Below are positions 11,875 to 23,198 of a DNA stretch of 64,000 nt, one piece after another (the first letter of the stretch is position 1; each line of letters starts with the position of its first letter). The position numbers and the translations under genes are program-made. Where the stretch lies: NCBI RefSeq assembly GCF_034190915.1, contig NW_026947488.1, forward strand, positions 3,420,501 through 3,484,500, given 5' to 3'. Under the pieces are notes generated by a model. It saw nothing but the letters and a program-made list of their open reading frames with translations. It did not search any database and was not told the DNA's origin. The stretch is from Cavia porcellus. Its lineage: Eukaryota > Chordata > Mammalia > Rodentia > Caviidae.

Positions 11875-13105
11875 GTAAGTCTACCTGTGGGTCACTCCTG
11901 CCACTGTCTGAGTTTCCATCGCAAGATCAAGAGGCACCCTGAGAGGCCAACATGGGCTCTTTGTTGTATTTCGACAGCGTCTCTTAGATGCTGTCTTCTG
12001 ATTGAAGGTTTTTTCCCCCAAACAGCATCGACAGTTGGATTCCTGCACCCCTTTGTGTGATTAAGCCGGGTACGTTGGAGCTCTGAGTTCACGTTCAGTG
12101 GGAAAGGCACTGGGATGGGCCAACTTCTCCGGCTTAAGAAACTGTTCCTCCAGGGCAGCTTTCCTGGTCGCTGTGCTAGTTTGTGAATCTTAATTCCTAC
12201 ATTCTCTCTTGTTTCCAGTCAGACAGTAACGCTTCTCATCCTTTCTTTGCTTTGAAGATTGGCCTCCCCAGTGGTTCACCCTCACTACCTCGTCCCCTGC
12301 ACAGCTGACCCTCTTGTTCTTGGTCTCACAAAGCAGCGTTGGTTGGGCCGCTGTCCCTGGTCCTGGGTGCAGCGCCCCCCTCTCTCTCAGGTGGTTCCCT
12401 TGATACAGTATCCAGAGGAAGGCTCTGTTTCATGACTGTACAGATTCTTCTTGTTAACGTTGGTGTAGTTTTCACCTGCTTTTAGGGCTTCTTGACTCCT
12501 TTCAGTAGGAATTTGGCGAGTGAGCTAAGAAACCTATGATCAATCCTCCATTTTGTCGTGATGCTCCTCTTTGATTTTTATGATTAAGCATGAAAATGGA
12601 TCTTAAAGACAGACAGGGAAGCAAATACAAAACCGTCTGTACATGTATCGTTTCAGTATTTTTGACTTGAATAATGTAAACATTATGCAGCTAAAAAATA
12701 ATCAACAAAGGTCTGTGAAAACCATGGAGATTGTTTCTGGCAGCTGAAAGATACATTAGTTTTCCATTTCTATAAACTGAATGCTCATTTAGAAGAAAAA
12801 TGAAGTGTTTACTCCGAAACTACATATCATTAGCCTGATATTCTTGTACATTTGAATCTGAAATACATTTGTAAAATTCTGTACCCAGACATAAACCCAT
12901 ATGGCATAATGGTTATTTGTTTTGGGTATGCCAGGTTTGCAAAAATTTTGTATTTTTCTCTTCCCATGAAATTTGGATTGAAGATGTAAAGATTGAAAAA
13001 AGTTACTGATTTTTCACTACGTAATTAAAAAAATAATCAGTAAAATATAATAATGCATACTCTGAATAGGAGTGAGGCAGTTATTGTCACTTGGAAGGAA
13101 TTTGA
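11875..13105. other. Unannotated stretch with an AT-rich motif-dense block
   Basis: No repeat or gene was recognised. Positions 12540-12860 are AT-rich with a forkhead-like TGTAAACATTA and a SOX/TCF-like AATCAACAAAGG close together, so a conserved element is possible. Confidence 0.3.
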
Positions 13106-13109
13106 CATG

Positions 13110-13275
13110 CAGAGTTCGTGTGGGGCACGTCTGAAGACATCTTGGGGGTCACAAGTGTGGGGAGCTAATGACTCTAGTGAGCAGGCACCAAGGATGCTAT
13201 TAAACAGTCTGCAGGGCACCTCCTGCCCAGCAGAGAACTGTCCAGCCCAATCAACAGTGATGGGGAGGCAAGGAA
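13110..13275 (+). mobile_element. MER20 (hAT-Charlie) DNA transposon
   Basis: Blocks follow the MER20 consensus: GTCTGAAGACATCTTGGGGG, TCACAAGTGTGGGGAGC, then AAGGATGCTATTAAACAG and GAACTGTCCAGCCCAATCAA, ending near AACAGTGATGGGGAG. Non-autonomous and old. MER20 copies are known in other mammals to have been co-opted as regulatory elements; nothing here shows that. Confidence 0.75.
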
Positions 13276-14690
13276 GCCTAGCATGGAAGATAACAGATCT
13301 CCTCGAGTTTCAAGAGATCTCGCAGTACCAAAGAAGCTACAACCTGCCTTCCCTATAGAGTGGACATCCCTTGTCAACCCTGATGCTCCTTCAGCCGAGC
13401 CCCAGATATAAGACCTCGCTGAAATCTGAGAGTGTATGTGACTGGCCGGGCCCTGGGAGGGCAGCGCAGGCTTAGGACAGACTCAGGGTTTAGCTAAAGA
13501 AGAGCAGCTACAGCCAGCGAGATCCCCTGGCGGTGATGGAATTGTTTTACCCTTGAGTGTCAAAACTGTAACATATGAAACAGTTAATGACAATGATCAG
13601 ACAGAATCACTTAGCGAAAAACTGAAATGTCACAGAAGATATTGTATGCACTGGAAATGGCTCACAACTCAACAGATTGTTTTTAGTTTGTATCTCATAT
13701 GCATTCCACTTAGTCATAGGTATTTGAGCCTTCAAATTTATTCTTTTAGTTCAGAACACTTTTTCATTGTGGTATTGCAATAAAGGGATGCAATAAAAAT
13801 AACTCATATTTTTCTCTTGGGTACTTTTCTTCTACCTTTATTTATCCACGTTTGTTTTTCTTGATTCTTTACCCCAATTCACCTATTGCCACTTGAAAGC
13901 AATTGGAATCAGAGTAGCGAGGAATTGCTCACCAGCCTGCCCCTGCTGCAATCAAACCCTGTGAATGGTCCCGTCATTCTCTCAGAACTCGGGAAGCGCA
14001 CAGCGCAATCAAGAAAGCAAAGTTAAAGAAGGAAGTCATTTAATCATCAGAACCACAGTTGCTGACCCTTTCTTCATGGTAAACAGAACTAGAATTCATA
14101 TTTTAAATGGTAAATGGGTGGAGGAAGTTGAGTAGAAGTGAGAGTTGACCATTTACTCTCTTAAAGGGAAAATTCTTCTTTAAAACCTTACCCAGCAATG
14201 GATCTCAGAGAGCTGAGGGCACCAGCCAGTGTGTTAGACTATCAGGAATCTTCAGTATGGGGCTACGGGTTGCTTGAGGCAGTGAGAGGGCTTTTTCGTG
14301 CTCACTAAGAGGAAAGGAGACACAGCTGACCAGGCAAGGGCGGGGACTTCAGAGTCTTCAGTGCATGTAGTCATGGTGGTGACAGTGAAGCACAGATGTC
14401 ATGGATTGTAGGGATGAGAAGATGCTGGTTCTCCTAGGTCAGGTTCCTCGTGTCCTGCCCCACGGGCGCAGGTGCTGCGATGAGCTCAGAACCCCTCTCT
14501 TCAGCTCTGTGATCAGTGCACTTCAGCCTACGGGGCCTCCTCACCAGGAACCCGGGGATTTATACACATAGCACTTAGCATCGGAACAATGCTGCTTTGC
14601 AGCTTCAGTTTTTTAAAAAAATGTTTCTAAAGTTCATTGCTGTGAGACACCACCATCATGAGGACTCCTGTGCAACAGACCTAGGTTTTG
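13276..14690. other. Possible 3' UTR and flank of the minus-strand exon
   Basis: No repeat was recognised. If the exon at 14691-14951 is real, this interval holds its 3' UTR. On the minus strand there is an ATTAAA at 14039-14044 (about 650 nt past the stop) and an AATAAA at 13838-13843 (about 850 nt past). The segment 13550-13800 is AT-rich and repeat-free. Confidence 0.3.
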
Positions 14691-14951
14691 TTACACTGAG
14701 TTGTTGTACATGTCAGCCTTCTCCAATGAGACCCTGTGTTTGTGGACTTCTCCACATTTGATCACTTTTCTCAGTAGCTTGAGCATTGGACTATTTTCTT
14801 TAGCACAGATTTCACAAAGGAAGTCCTCGAGGTAGCTTTCATGAGGATAACACAAGCCGAGCTGATGCTTGCTCATCGCCTGCCAGACACTGTCACTGAG
14901 CTTCACATGTGGACACACTGAAGAAGGGTCCTCACTTCCCTTGTCGCCTTC
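14691..14951 (-). CDS. Candidate last coding exon of an unnamed minus-strand gene
   Basis: Seen: on the minus strand an excellent acceptor (GACGTGTGTCTTTCAG) is followed in phase 0 by 86 open codons and a TAA stop. The predicted peptide looks natural rather than random: mixed composition, a segment SDSVWQAMSKHQLGL, a Cys pair in DFLCEICAKENSPM, a basic helix-like LKLLRKVIKC and the C terminus EKADMYNNSV. The same frame runs on 58 codons beyond the acceptor, which I regard as intron because that part reads as unstructured. Poly-A-like signals lie 650-850 nt downstream. I do not recognise the family. Upstream exons would lie at higher coordinates, inside or beyond the window; none could be matched confidently. 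Alternatives are a retained pseudoexon or chance. Confidence 0.42.
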   Translation of the reverse strand, partial: EGDKGSEDPSSVCPHVKLSDSVWQAMSKHQLGLCYPHESYLEDFLCEICAKENSPMLKLLRKVIKCGEVHKHRVSLEKADMYNNSV

Positions 14952-15312
14952 CTGAAAGACACACGTCAACGTGCATGAAATCGGAGCCCCGGCTGACCCT
15001 GAGCTGTCTGCCAGTGTGCTCTCCTGGGCTGCAGGACAGCAGATTTGGAAAGAGAGGAGCACACACAGGCCAAGCGGGTCACCACTGAGCGGAGAGCAAA
15101 GGTGGCGGTAAGTGGTGGGCTGCAAAGGAACCTCTGCTCATCACACAATGCCCTTGGTTTCACATCCTGCTTGGCCAAGTTACAGAGCCCACCTGCTAAG
15201 ACCAGAACTCCACCTGTAAGCGCTCCTCCTAAGGCAGCCTCCATGGTCAGCAGGTCCTCAACCCCAACCAGAAGTTTCCTTTATTACCTTCTTCTTTAAA
15301 GAAAATGACTAA
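14952..15312. other. Unannotated, intron side of the minus-strand exon
   Basis: This GC-richer interval has overlapping open frames on both strands. A plus-strand GTAAGTGG donor-like site at 15110 and a minus-strand ATG frame (15244 leftward) were seen but neither forms a convincing exon. Confidence 0.3.
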
Positions 15313-15485
15313 AGTACCGGGGATTGAACACAGGGGCTTCCTGCTGAGTTATACCCCAGCCCTTTCTCAACCTTGAGAATGACCTTCCTAGGTGTTCAGT
15401 AGCCCAGGCTGGGTTTGATATTATTACCCTTCTTCCTCAGCCACCCGGAGTGCTGGGGCCACAGGTAGGCACCATCATGCCAGAA
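15313..15485 (-). mobile_element. B1-dID fused SINE
   Basis: Read on the minus strand: a B1 part (ATGGTGCCTACCTGTGGCC, then CCCAGCCTGGGCTACTGAAC) joined to a tRNA-like part GCTGGGGTATAACTCAGCAG running directly to CCTGTGTTCAATCCCCGGTA. The usual ID segment CTTGCCTAGCATGC is missing between them, which defines the deleted ID (dID). This is a taxonomic marker for non-murid rodents. Confidence 0.85.
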
Positions 15486-17920
15486 AATGAGATTTTTTAA
15501 AAAAAGAAAATGGGAAAAGTGGAATTCATAGGATTTGGGATTGGAAAATGGATACCAATCTCCAGAGACCTTTATACAGATGTGATCATAATGCAACAGA
15601 GTCCCCAGCCATGGGCACACCTGGTGCATATAGGATGTGGCCCAGGGTTGTCACTCATTACTGGCAGAGGAGAGTAGACAGAGGATGATATTTGCCTGTT
15701 TGACCTTCAGTCTCAGCGTTCCCTTGGTGAACTCATGCTTTGGGCAGAGCGAGGTTTAGGTAAATTCATCCTAAGTACCTTGACACCAAATCTAAATTCT
15801 TCACTTCACTTGTGAGAGTGATACAAATTCCAAGTGAAAAATGTACAGTAGTCTGCAAAGAGAAAGGACTACATCCACTCCCTGGTACTCACAGGCCTTG
15901 TGTTTTTCTTCATGTTCTTGTTCCTCAATTTTTTTTTTTTTTTTTGGCTCTATAATACGGCTAGCATCTATTTTAAGAAAGGAGAAATAACAGAAGAGTT
16001 TGCAGCTTTCTGATCAGCTTTCTGAGACCTTGGCATTGCTAATTACCTATGGTATCTGTCACTGCTGCATTTTCCTGCGTATTTAGATAAATCCTTATAC
16101 ACTAGTTAATTAGAATGATTAAAGAAATTAGGCTGCCTTGGGTCACCCTGTTATTACGTTAGATAGGAATTCATCATGCGTGGAGAAAAGATGTCTTGGA
16201 TTTTTGTACCGGAAGCCAGATAACATGCCCCAATTTTCACAAGTATAGTGGAGCTAAAAGGCTGAAGAATCACACTCCAAGTGTGAAATAGAGGTTGTGT
16301 TGTTTAACAGCTTCCACAGGAAAACCGAGTAAACGCGTCAGGGCAGTCAGCTTGGCTGTGCCAGTATACCTCGCTGCAGGGCAAGGTTCACAAAACAGCA
16401 AGACCGAAGAGCAGCCCTGAGAGTTCAGCAGAGCCCGAGATGGGTCTGGCGAAGCCTGTGCCACCAAGCCGAGCTGAGTCTGCCCACATCGATTCAGAGC
16501 TGGATTTAACACCTGAATGAGGTTCTGTCCTGTGCTCACAGAACCTCTGAATGGCAGACGCCATGGAGCACATGGGCTGTAACCATGGTGACCAGGTCAG
16601 TTTTCTGGCGTTCCCTGAATGGACTGTGTGCTGGGCTCTGGCTGGTCAGTGCCCTACCATGGATACCATACTTGGCTCTCATGTAGCACTGTTTTCAAAG
16701 TAAGGCTTGATGACATAAAATGCCTTCAACTCCCACAGCAGAGAAAATCCTAAACATTAGATTGTGAGCCCAGCACATGGGCTCCCCATGACCCTGGATT
16801 GTGGAGAAGCTTTGGGCTTTGGGGTCAGGCACTCTGTGGCAAAGCCAGGTTTCTCCCCCAAGGAATGAGAGGGCGCCGGAAATCGCAGGTTTTCTCTGTA
16901 AGCTGCTTGCCTGCCTCCATCAGGAGAGCAACCTTTAATGCCAGAGTGCAGTCGAGACCAGAAGAGGCTGTGCAGATTTGCTGTTTAAGCAAAGGAAACA
17001 AAAGGTGCTTAAGACAGGAGCATCCTACACCCTCCACACAGTGGCAAAGGCGTCCAGACTTGGAGCAGCTCGCTGTGACGTGTACCCAGTGAGGATGCGG
17101 CCTGGGTTCTGGCTTCTCAGAGCCCCCTGCAGCCGTCTTCTGCTCTCCTCTCCCATCTTCACCCACACAGTCGGACAGGCAGAAATGGAAGAAGTCAAGA
17201 TCTCAGGTCTGCGAGGAGGAGAGGGCTGTCCCTTGGATCTCAAGAGTCCCCATGTCTTGGTGGTGGCAGTGCCTTTGGGAGGAGGCGCCTGGTCAGGTGT
17301 CTCTGGGTCTTGGAGATGTGCTGTGGGCAGGGACTGGTAGCTCTGGTCTCTTGCTCTTTCTGGTTACTTTCTGGCCATGAGGCAGTGATTTGGCTCCTCC
17401 CTGCACTCTATGGTGGTTTAGTGTCTCACTGCAAGCCCCAAAGCAACATAGTGAACAGACCGTGAACTGGAACCTTACAAGCTGGGAGCCAAAATACACC
17501 TCTGTTTTTCACCAGTTGATTTCCCTAGTTGGTCATTTCTGGTATGTGTTATGGTGCAGGCCAGAAGCCCAGCACAGTGTAGCAGGGCCCCTCACTGAGG
17601 ATATCAGAACTTCAGTCCTTCCTCGGACCTTTGGGGTCTCGTGGCTTGACTTGGCTTGAACACAATTGTTGCTTCAAGCTGAAGGCATCCAGCTTGTAAA
17701 TCCCTGCTGCTGTGCCAAGGTACCTGAAATGAGCACCTTCTGCCTTCACCCAGCCTCTCCCAGTGTCCACCCTGCTGGTCCAGTCGGAGGCTTTCTACAC
17801 AGAAAGGAGATAAGGAAGCAAGCAGTGTGGCCTCTGGACTGAACCTTTCAGCCGCCTCACAGATTTTTCTGTTCTGTGGAAGTCATTTGCCACACTCCCC
17901 CTCGCTCTCTGAAGTGGGCT
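15486..17920. other. Unannotated stretch with T17 run
   Basis: It contains a T17 run at 15929-15945 and an AT-rich repeat-free block near 16050-16200 with AGTTAATTAGAATGATTAAAG. Positions 16800-16860 faintly recall the 5' part of a MIR. No gene was recognised. Confidence 0.3.
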
Positions 17921-17924
17921 TCCA

Positions 17925-18125
17925 CAGTCTGAGCACTGCTGACATTTGGAGCCAGATAATTCCATGATGTAGGGCCTGGCCTCTGCCTTTCAGGATTTCT
18001 AACAACACTTCCGATATCTACACATCAGAGGCCAGTAGCACCCGTTTCCCAAGCTATGACAATGAAGAAATGACTCAGAAAATGATGACTGTCCCCCGGG
18101 AGATAAACCCTGCCCCAGTTGAGAA
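17925..18125 (-). mobile_element. MER20 (hAT-Charlie) DNA transposon
   Basis: The reverse complement of MER20 is clear: AGCACTGCTGACATTTGGAG, CCAGATAATTCCATGATGTA, GGCCAGTAGCACCCGTTTCC and TGCCCCAGTTGAGAA in the correct order and spacing. It is nearly full length and in opposite orientation to the copy at 13110-13275. Confidence 0.8.
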
Positions 18126-18259
18126 GAAATGACTCATGACAATTGTCACACACTTGGAACAAGTGTTCTGCAAATGTTATGATGTATTTTTATTTTATAT
18201 CTTAAACATTTTCATCCCGAGAGATGTTATCAGCATAGATAAAAATGACTTCTCCATGA

Positions 18260-18450
18260 GTGTGCCTGCTTGCATCTCCTTGTCTCCATGTCAAGGAAGG
18301 ATGAGTCCCCTTTTAGAGGGCTCACAGTTACTGGATTATGTCAGTTCCCTGCCAGGGGAAATCTCTTTGAGTAATTCCTCGCAAATAAATAAGGACTTTA
18401 ATTACATCTGCAAAGCCCCTTCCCCTTTATTCCACGGGTAGAAGGAAGGC
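18260..18450 (-). mobile_element. MLT1-type ERVL-MaLR LTR
   Basis: On the minus strand it follows the MLT1 order: GGGGCTTTGCAGATGTAATT, a short AT-rich part, a diverged GACATAATCCAGTAACTGTG, then GAGCCCTCTAAAAGGGGACT. Old solo LTR fragment, non-coding. Confidence 0.65.
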
Positions 18451-18536
18451 AGAGTTGTGGAGGAAGGGGACCGTACATGGGTGTGACCGAGGTCATCTGG
18501 TGTCATACCCTCTGCACGCTCCCTAGGCCCTTCCAG

Positions 18537-18588
18537 AGGAAAAAGATGAAGAGGCTGAAGGGGCGCAGAAAGGGGACCCAAAAGCACG
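18537..18588 (+). CDS. Candidate 52-nt internal exon of the same unnamed plus-strand gene
   Basis: Seen: a pyrimidine-rich acceptor (TCCCTAGGCCCTTCCAG) at 18536 and a near-consensus donor, AGCACG then GTGAGTTTG, 52 nt apart. In the phase set by the candidate terminal exon at 38532 the reading is EKDEEAEGAQKGDPKA, a strongly acidic, Lys-containing segment with no stop. Another phase is also open (Lys/Arg-rich), the third has a stop. Taking one base from 11848-11874 and giving two bases to 38532-38778 keeps one open frame across all three segments. No family was recognised; such charged segments are common in disordered linkers and are weak identifiers. Confidence 0.35.
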
Positions 18589-21406
18589 GTGAGTTTGCCA
18601 TTGGCTCTGAGGTGGAGACTGTCCACAGCCAGAGCCTGGAGCTGCAAATGGAGCTTGTAAGCTTCCTGCTGTGCTGTCTATTCCAAGGGACAAGGGACCA
18701 CACACCTGGAGGTGTCCCTGGCATGGTGACCAGGCCCACCGAGGAAGGAACCTTGGGTACCTCTCCACTGTATTTCATCTATCCCGTATTTCTTCACCAC
18801 TGACTGCCTGGGAAAGGCAGTTTACACTAGCACAGAGGAGCGGGCTCCGCGCCCTGCCCTCAGAGCCTACAGTTTAGGTTAAAGTGGTGGTGAACCATGG
18901 CATGAGTGCTGAAGCAGGCTCTTTGCTATCACTGAAAGCCCTTTAGGGTTCGCCATCCCTGGTTTAGGCTGTGTGACAGGGGCCAGGCTCTGGTCTTGCC
19001 TTCATCAGAAGTCCTGCGTTACATAGGCGGGACCTAGCTTGAACTAGCTCAAGAAAAAGGGCAACTTATTAGCAACTGTAAGTAATTCTCGTATTTTAGA
19101 AACTGAGAAAGGCCTTTGTCAGCCACAGCTGGATCCATGGATTTTGTCTCTCTTTTTTTTTTTTTTTTCTTTGCAGAAAACTCTAAAACTTCACTGGGAG
19201 AATCCTGAAAGTCAAGTTGCAAACATAAGAACAGCCTAAGTGATTTTATTTCCTCTTCTTTGACGCCCGTGGTTGCCCTTCTCCTGACCCTGGCAGTTTA
19301 GTACAGTCTAATGTCAGCAGGTGTGTCCCCTTGACGTCTGCACAGCTCCCTGCTCACGCCCCGTCTCGGGCTGTTCCACTTCTTCCGGTTCAGGCTCTCC
19401 TGCTGCAGATACTTCGGCTGCCTCCTCTCTCCTGACCAGCTGGATCACCCTGAATCTCAGCAGCCAAGTCCTCCTGTTGAGGTTGTTCATGACAGGGCTG
19501 CAGGGCAGCCACAGGCTCAGGGGGTCATGTCCTTTAGATTTAGATGTCACACTCACTTCCTTACTCACGTTTCACACGACCACCGATGCCCTCATGGGTG
19601 AACACAAGTCTAGACGCAGGAACACCACCTGCACACTCCAGAGTTTTTGTCTTAATGAATGGTCATAAGTCAAGCTTTTTTCTGTTCCATCCCATTTCAG
19701 ATTACAGAGCCCTCCTTGTTTCAAAACACAGCCAGACACCAGCTATGTTTACATAATGATACGTCCCCCTGTCCTTGCCCAAGGGCCAGTCCTACACAGG
19801 CCGGTGAACGGCCAGCGCCTTGGTCATGGCAGACAGAGCTCTTCTTTCTCTCAGTTTTCATCAACTGCAGCTGGACCCCAGCTTGGGTCCAGCAGTCCTC
19901 CTTGCTCTAGTGACAGAGGACTATGGAAGACCAAACTGAGATGTCATACAGCCTGGCGGAGCCAGGTATTCTGGATTATGATTCCTGAAGAACCAAGGGA
20001 ACGAGAGAGGAACAGCACCCTGAAGAGTGCCAGGTGACTGGACAAAAGTGACCGCTGGCCTCTGCAGTTCTGTCCAAACGCACAAAGCAAGCACCTAATA
20101 CAACACTCTCTCCTCACTTCCTGATGCCTGTGTGACTATGAAACTGCCTCTCCGTCATATTCTGGACTCCTGAGGATGGGGAGTGGCTGCAGGGTCTTGC
20201 ATGTAGTTAGTTAGTGGCCAAGAAACATTTATGGGTAACTTGCTTTTGCAGAAGTGTCACTAACGAGGCAGATTCTTCTGCCTGACGGAAACCCTGAGTG
20301 CTTCCATCAAGTCTGTTAGACAAGTTCACTCTGGAGCAGGAGGAGGAGAGAGAGTGGGGTGTACTCTTTCTCTGGGGATGCTTTGCTCTGGTTTCTGCCC
20401 CCATGCAGGACAGACCGTGTGAAGTTCCGAGAGGGATGAGGCACGTTCTGCAGGCTGAGGCCTCACGTCACAGCATCCTTGCTCAGAGTGTCCAGTGCCC
20501 AGGGAGGAAGACTCTGCATTCTGCCTGGTGCACCCTTAGGATGGCTGCTCTTTCCATCCTAGAAAAAACTCAGGAAAGGTCACGGAGGCCAGCAGCTGAG
20601 CATCGGGGCCTCAGAGCCCTTGAGTAAATGAACACAGATGGCAGGAGGAGGAAATGTCACCGTCCACCTCTCTCTGGCTGGGGCAATCCAAGGGCCCTCT
20701 GTTCCAGGGAGGTTTCCTTTCTAATGGTGCTGTGCTTACAGTTTAACAGATCTTGTAGGTGGGAGGCGGGATGAGAGTGTGTCATTGCTGGGCATTTGGA
20801 ACAGGGGCAGGGGGACTCTGCCTGTTCAGAGTCAGCTTGGAAAAGAGTTTTCCTCTGAAAACGTTTCGATTACAAAGACAAGCGTACTGCTTCCCTACAC
20901 CAAACTGAGTGTAGTAAGCTCTTTGCCAGCAGCGGCCTTCCAGGTGCAAACGAGCTCATGGGGCCTCTGTTAAAACACCAAAGTCTCCCAAGTGGTGTAG
21001 CTCTGGGGGCTTCTGGGCACACTATGCAGGAGACAGACAGATTGCCAGAGTGGCCCTGGGATAGAGGAAGCAGAGTGGCCTGAGACCATGTCATGCAGAG
21101 GGACTTAACGGTGAGCATCGCAGAGCAAGAGGGGTCTAAGGTGAGTGGGGAGACTTCAGGAGCCAGGGAACACTGTGTGGCCAGTGTCCCAGGGGAAGGG
21201 AAGCAGGGAGGAGGGAACAGTGCCACCCACCTGCCAGCATCCTAGACTCTCACCCACCTGGACAGTCAGCCCAGGGCACCTCTCACTTTTCAGGGGCTCT
21301 AACACTGAACAAGGCTTTCGTTACTCCCATTCTTAGCTCCTGTGCACACTAGTGCCTATTTCTGGATATGAGGCTTCCTGGAGTGAATGTCCTCTAACCA
21401 AGAGCT
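18589..21406. other. Unannotated stretch with T16 run
   Basis: GC-moderate sequence without recognised repeats. A T16 run at 19153-19168 is followed by CTTTGCAG at 19176, a formal splice acceptor with no convincing exon after it. No gene was recognised. Confidence 0.35.
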
Positions 21407-21491
21407 CTCCCTCCTCACTTTCCAGGGACTCGACATACTTGCTTATCTTACTCCATCATTTCATTTGTCTTCATATCTTGTATTGGTTATT
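21407..21491 (+). repeat. Left arm of an 85-bp inverted repeat
   Basis: This segment (CTCCCTCCTCACTTTCCAGG to TCTTGTATTGGTTATT) is the reverse complement of 22262-22346 with only 3 mismatches in 85 positions by my hand alignment. The arms are far more alike than any other repeated pair in the window, so the duplication is young compared with the surrounding repeats. Confidence 0.9.
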
Positions 21492-21799
21492 GGTGGATTA
21501 TGTGTGGAGTTTTTTTAAACTCCTTCCTTCATAAAGATTCCTTCATCTGAATGCTTCTCCCAAAAGTGGGTTAAAGTAAGCAAAGCAGGTGTTGTGGCCA
21601 CAGGACTGCTCAGGGCTTTGGTAAGTTATGATCCATCACCAACTTCTGAGGAAAGGAGAACATCCGAAACCCAAGCTTCTCCTGCTTGTGTTTAACTCCA
21701 CAATGTCTCTCAGCAGTCTTGGAGAAATGTGCTCTTTGACATTTCAAGCAAGATCAGGGAGACACTGCTTCTGAGGTGTAAGGAGGGGCCCTCAGAATA
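21492..21799. other. Spacer between inverted-repeat arm and LTR
   Basis: No repeat or gene was recognised in these 308 bp. A plus-strand GCTTTGGTAAGTTATG donor-like site is present near 21620 without a matching acceptor. Confidence 0.35.
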
Positions 21800-22274
21800 T
21801 GTTACGGTTGATACACTGTGTCAACTTGAGAAGTCTAAATGCTTAACTAACTCTCCATCCTGGGGTGTGAAGGTCATGACTTTACCTCTCCAGGATATTG
21901 GCCACTGTGTCAATTTGAGGCAGTCAGAAGTTTAGCTAAGTGGCTGAGCAGGAGACCAGGGTCCTTACTTTTCAAACATCCTCAGCCTGTGCAGGAGGAG
22001 GATGCAGAGACGGTGGGAAGGCTACCCCCACCGGAGGGCAGGCAGCCTGCTTACAATATAAAGGAAGAGAAGAGGCTTGTTCTCCCCTTTTTGCTCTGGC
22101 TGCTTTTGCTATCTTCTATCCCCTTGAACTGTTGCCCTGTACATCCACTCTGCCTTGGAGCCAGCTGATTAGAGACTGAAACCTCCACCACCGGGGAGCT
22201 AAATAAATTTTTCCTTCCTTCATTTTGGGTGTCTGGCATTTTGTCTCCACAATGAGAGAAAAATAACCAAGACA
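21800..22274 (+). mobile_element. ERVL-type (MLT2/MT2-like) solo LTR
   Basis: It starts TGTTACGGTTGATACACTGT and ends AAATAACCAAGACA, the TG...CA ends of an LTR. A GTGTCAACTTGAG motif near the 5' end, a late GACTGAAACCTCCACCA block and GAGCTAAATAAATTTTTCC poly-A-signal-like region fit ERVL LTRs. Flanking GAATA and AGATA may be a decayed 5-bp target duplication. The interior is lost. Confidence 0.55.
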
Positions 22275-22346
22275 AGATATGAAGACAAATGAAATGATGG
22301 ATTCAGATAAGCAAGTATGTCGAGTCCCTGGAAAGTGAGGAGGGAG
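22262..22346 (-). repeat. Right arm of the 85-bp inverted repeat
   Basis: Pairs with 21407-21491. The first 13 bp (22262-22274) are the last bases of the ERVL-type LTR and the remaining 72 bp are its 3' flank, so this arm spans the LTR junction. That suggests this is the source and the left arm the copy. Confidence 0.9.
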
Positions 22347-22752
22347 AAAGCAGTCTAAGGAAGCAGAGGTCTGTACTGTCCACCCCCTCTCCCCACCAGG
22401 CAGGAACCTGCGCCCTTGTCCAGTGGTTGAGAAGAGCCTTCCCGCTGCTGTGGGACCACCATGTCTTCCTCTACCAGCCACTCATGCTGGTAAAAGCCCA
22501 GGAGATGGGCTGCAGAAGCCACCACCTCTCTGTTCCCTGCCATACAGAGCTGCGTGTGTGCGACCTCTACACGGCAACCTCACACACGCACCGGGAATCC
22601 GAGAGGATCCGCCCTGACGGTGAGCTTCCCAGGAGTGCACCACGTCCATTCTGGCACACTCAAATACAAGCACTCAGGAAATATTTACAGAAAACTTACT
22701 GTGATTGTTTTCCCAGCACCATTGTTTCCCTACCTTTTCCTGGCTCAGTCAT

Positions 22753-22755
<3 letters not shown>
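22347..22755. other. Unannotated stretch
   Basis: GC-moderate, overlapping open frames on both strands, no recognised gene or repeat. Confidence 0.35.

Positions 22756-22801
<46 letters not shown>
22756..22801 (+). repeat. (AC)n microsatellite, about 23 units
   Basis: A perfect AC dinucleotide run of about 46 bp. Likely length-polymorphic. Confidence 0.97.
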
Positions 22802-22802
<1 letters not shown>

Positions 22803-23046
22803 TACATATATAGTGCAAGAAGGTATGAATTACCCTGCTGTAGTTTGCAAGGAGGCAGAGACAGAGGCAGGTGGTGCTGGGTCAGTATTTGAACTGTAGG
22901 AATCTGTTTCTCAGTACTAGTGTATCTCGTAGTTGGGGTATACTGAAGACGAGTTCAGTTATTATCTAAGAAACCATGAATCCATCCAAACAGCTTGTGT
23001 GCAAACCAGCTTAGAAATCTGTGCCAGTCCAGTCTCTGTGCCTACC

Positions 23047-23120
23047 CCTATCATCTATTTATCATGCATTTATCTACCTTTCCACCTATTATCCATCATC
23101 TATCTTGGTTTATCATCTGC
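23047..23120 (+). repeat. Degenerate (TATC/CTAT) tetranucleotide repeat
   Basis: Interrupted TATC, CATC and ACCT units (for example TATCTACCTTTCCACC, then CCATCATCTATC) suggest an eroded tetranucleotide array. Confidence 0.6.
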
Positions 23121-23198
23121 CCAGGCGGTCACTGTCCAGCAATATGCAGTGGGCAGTCTCAAAAATAACAACTCATGTGTTTTAAAGCACACGATATT

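Noticed and set aside
19153..19176. T16 followed by CTTTGCAG as a splice acceptor
   Set aside because: The run is more likely the reversed A-tail of a retroposon or slippage; no open exon with a donor follows.
22756..22801. AC-repeat translated as poly-His/Thr in long frames
   Set aside because: Frames through the microsatellite are artefacts of the dinucleotide repeat.
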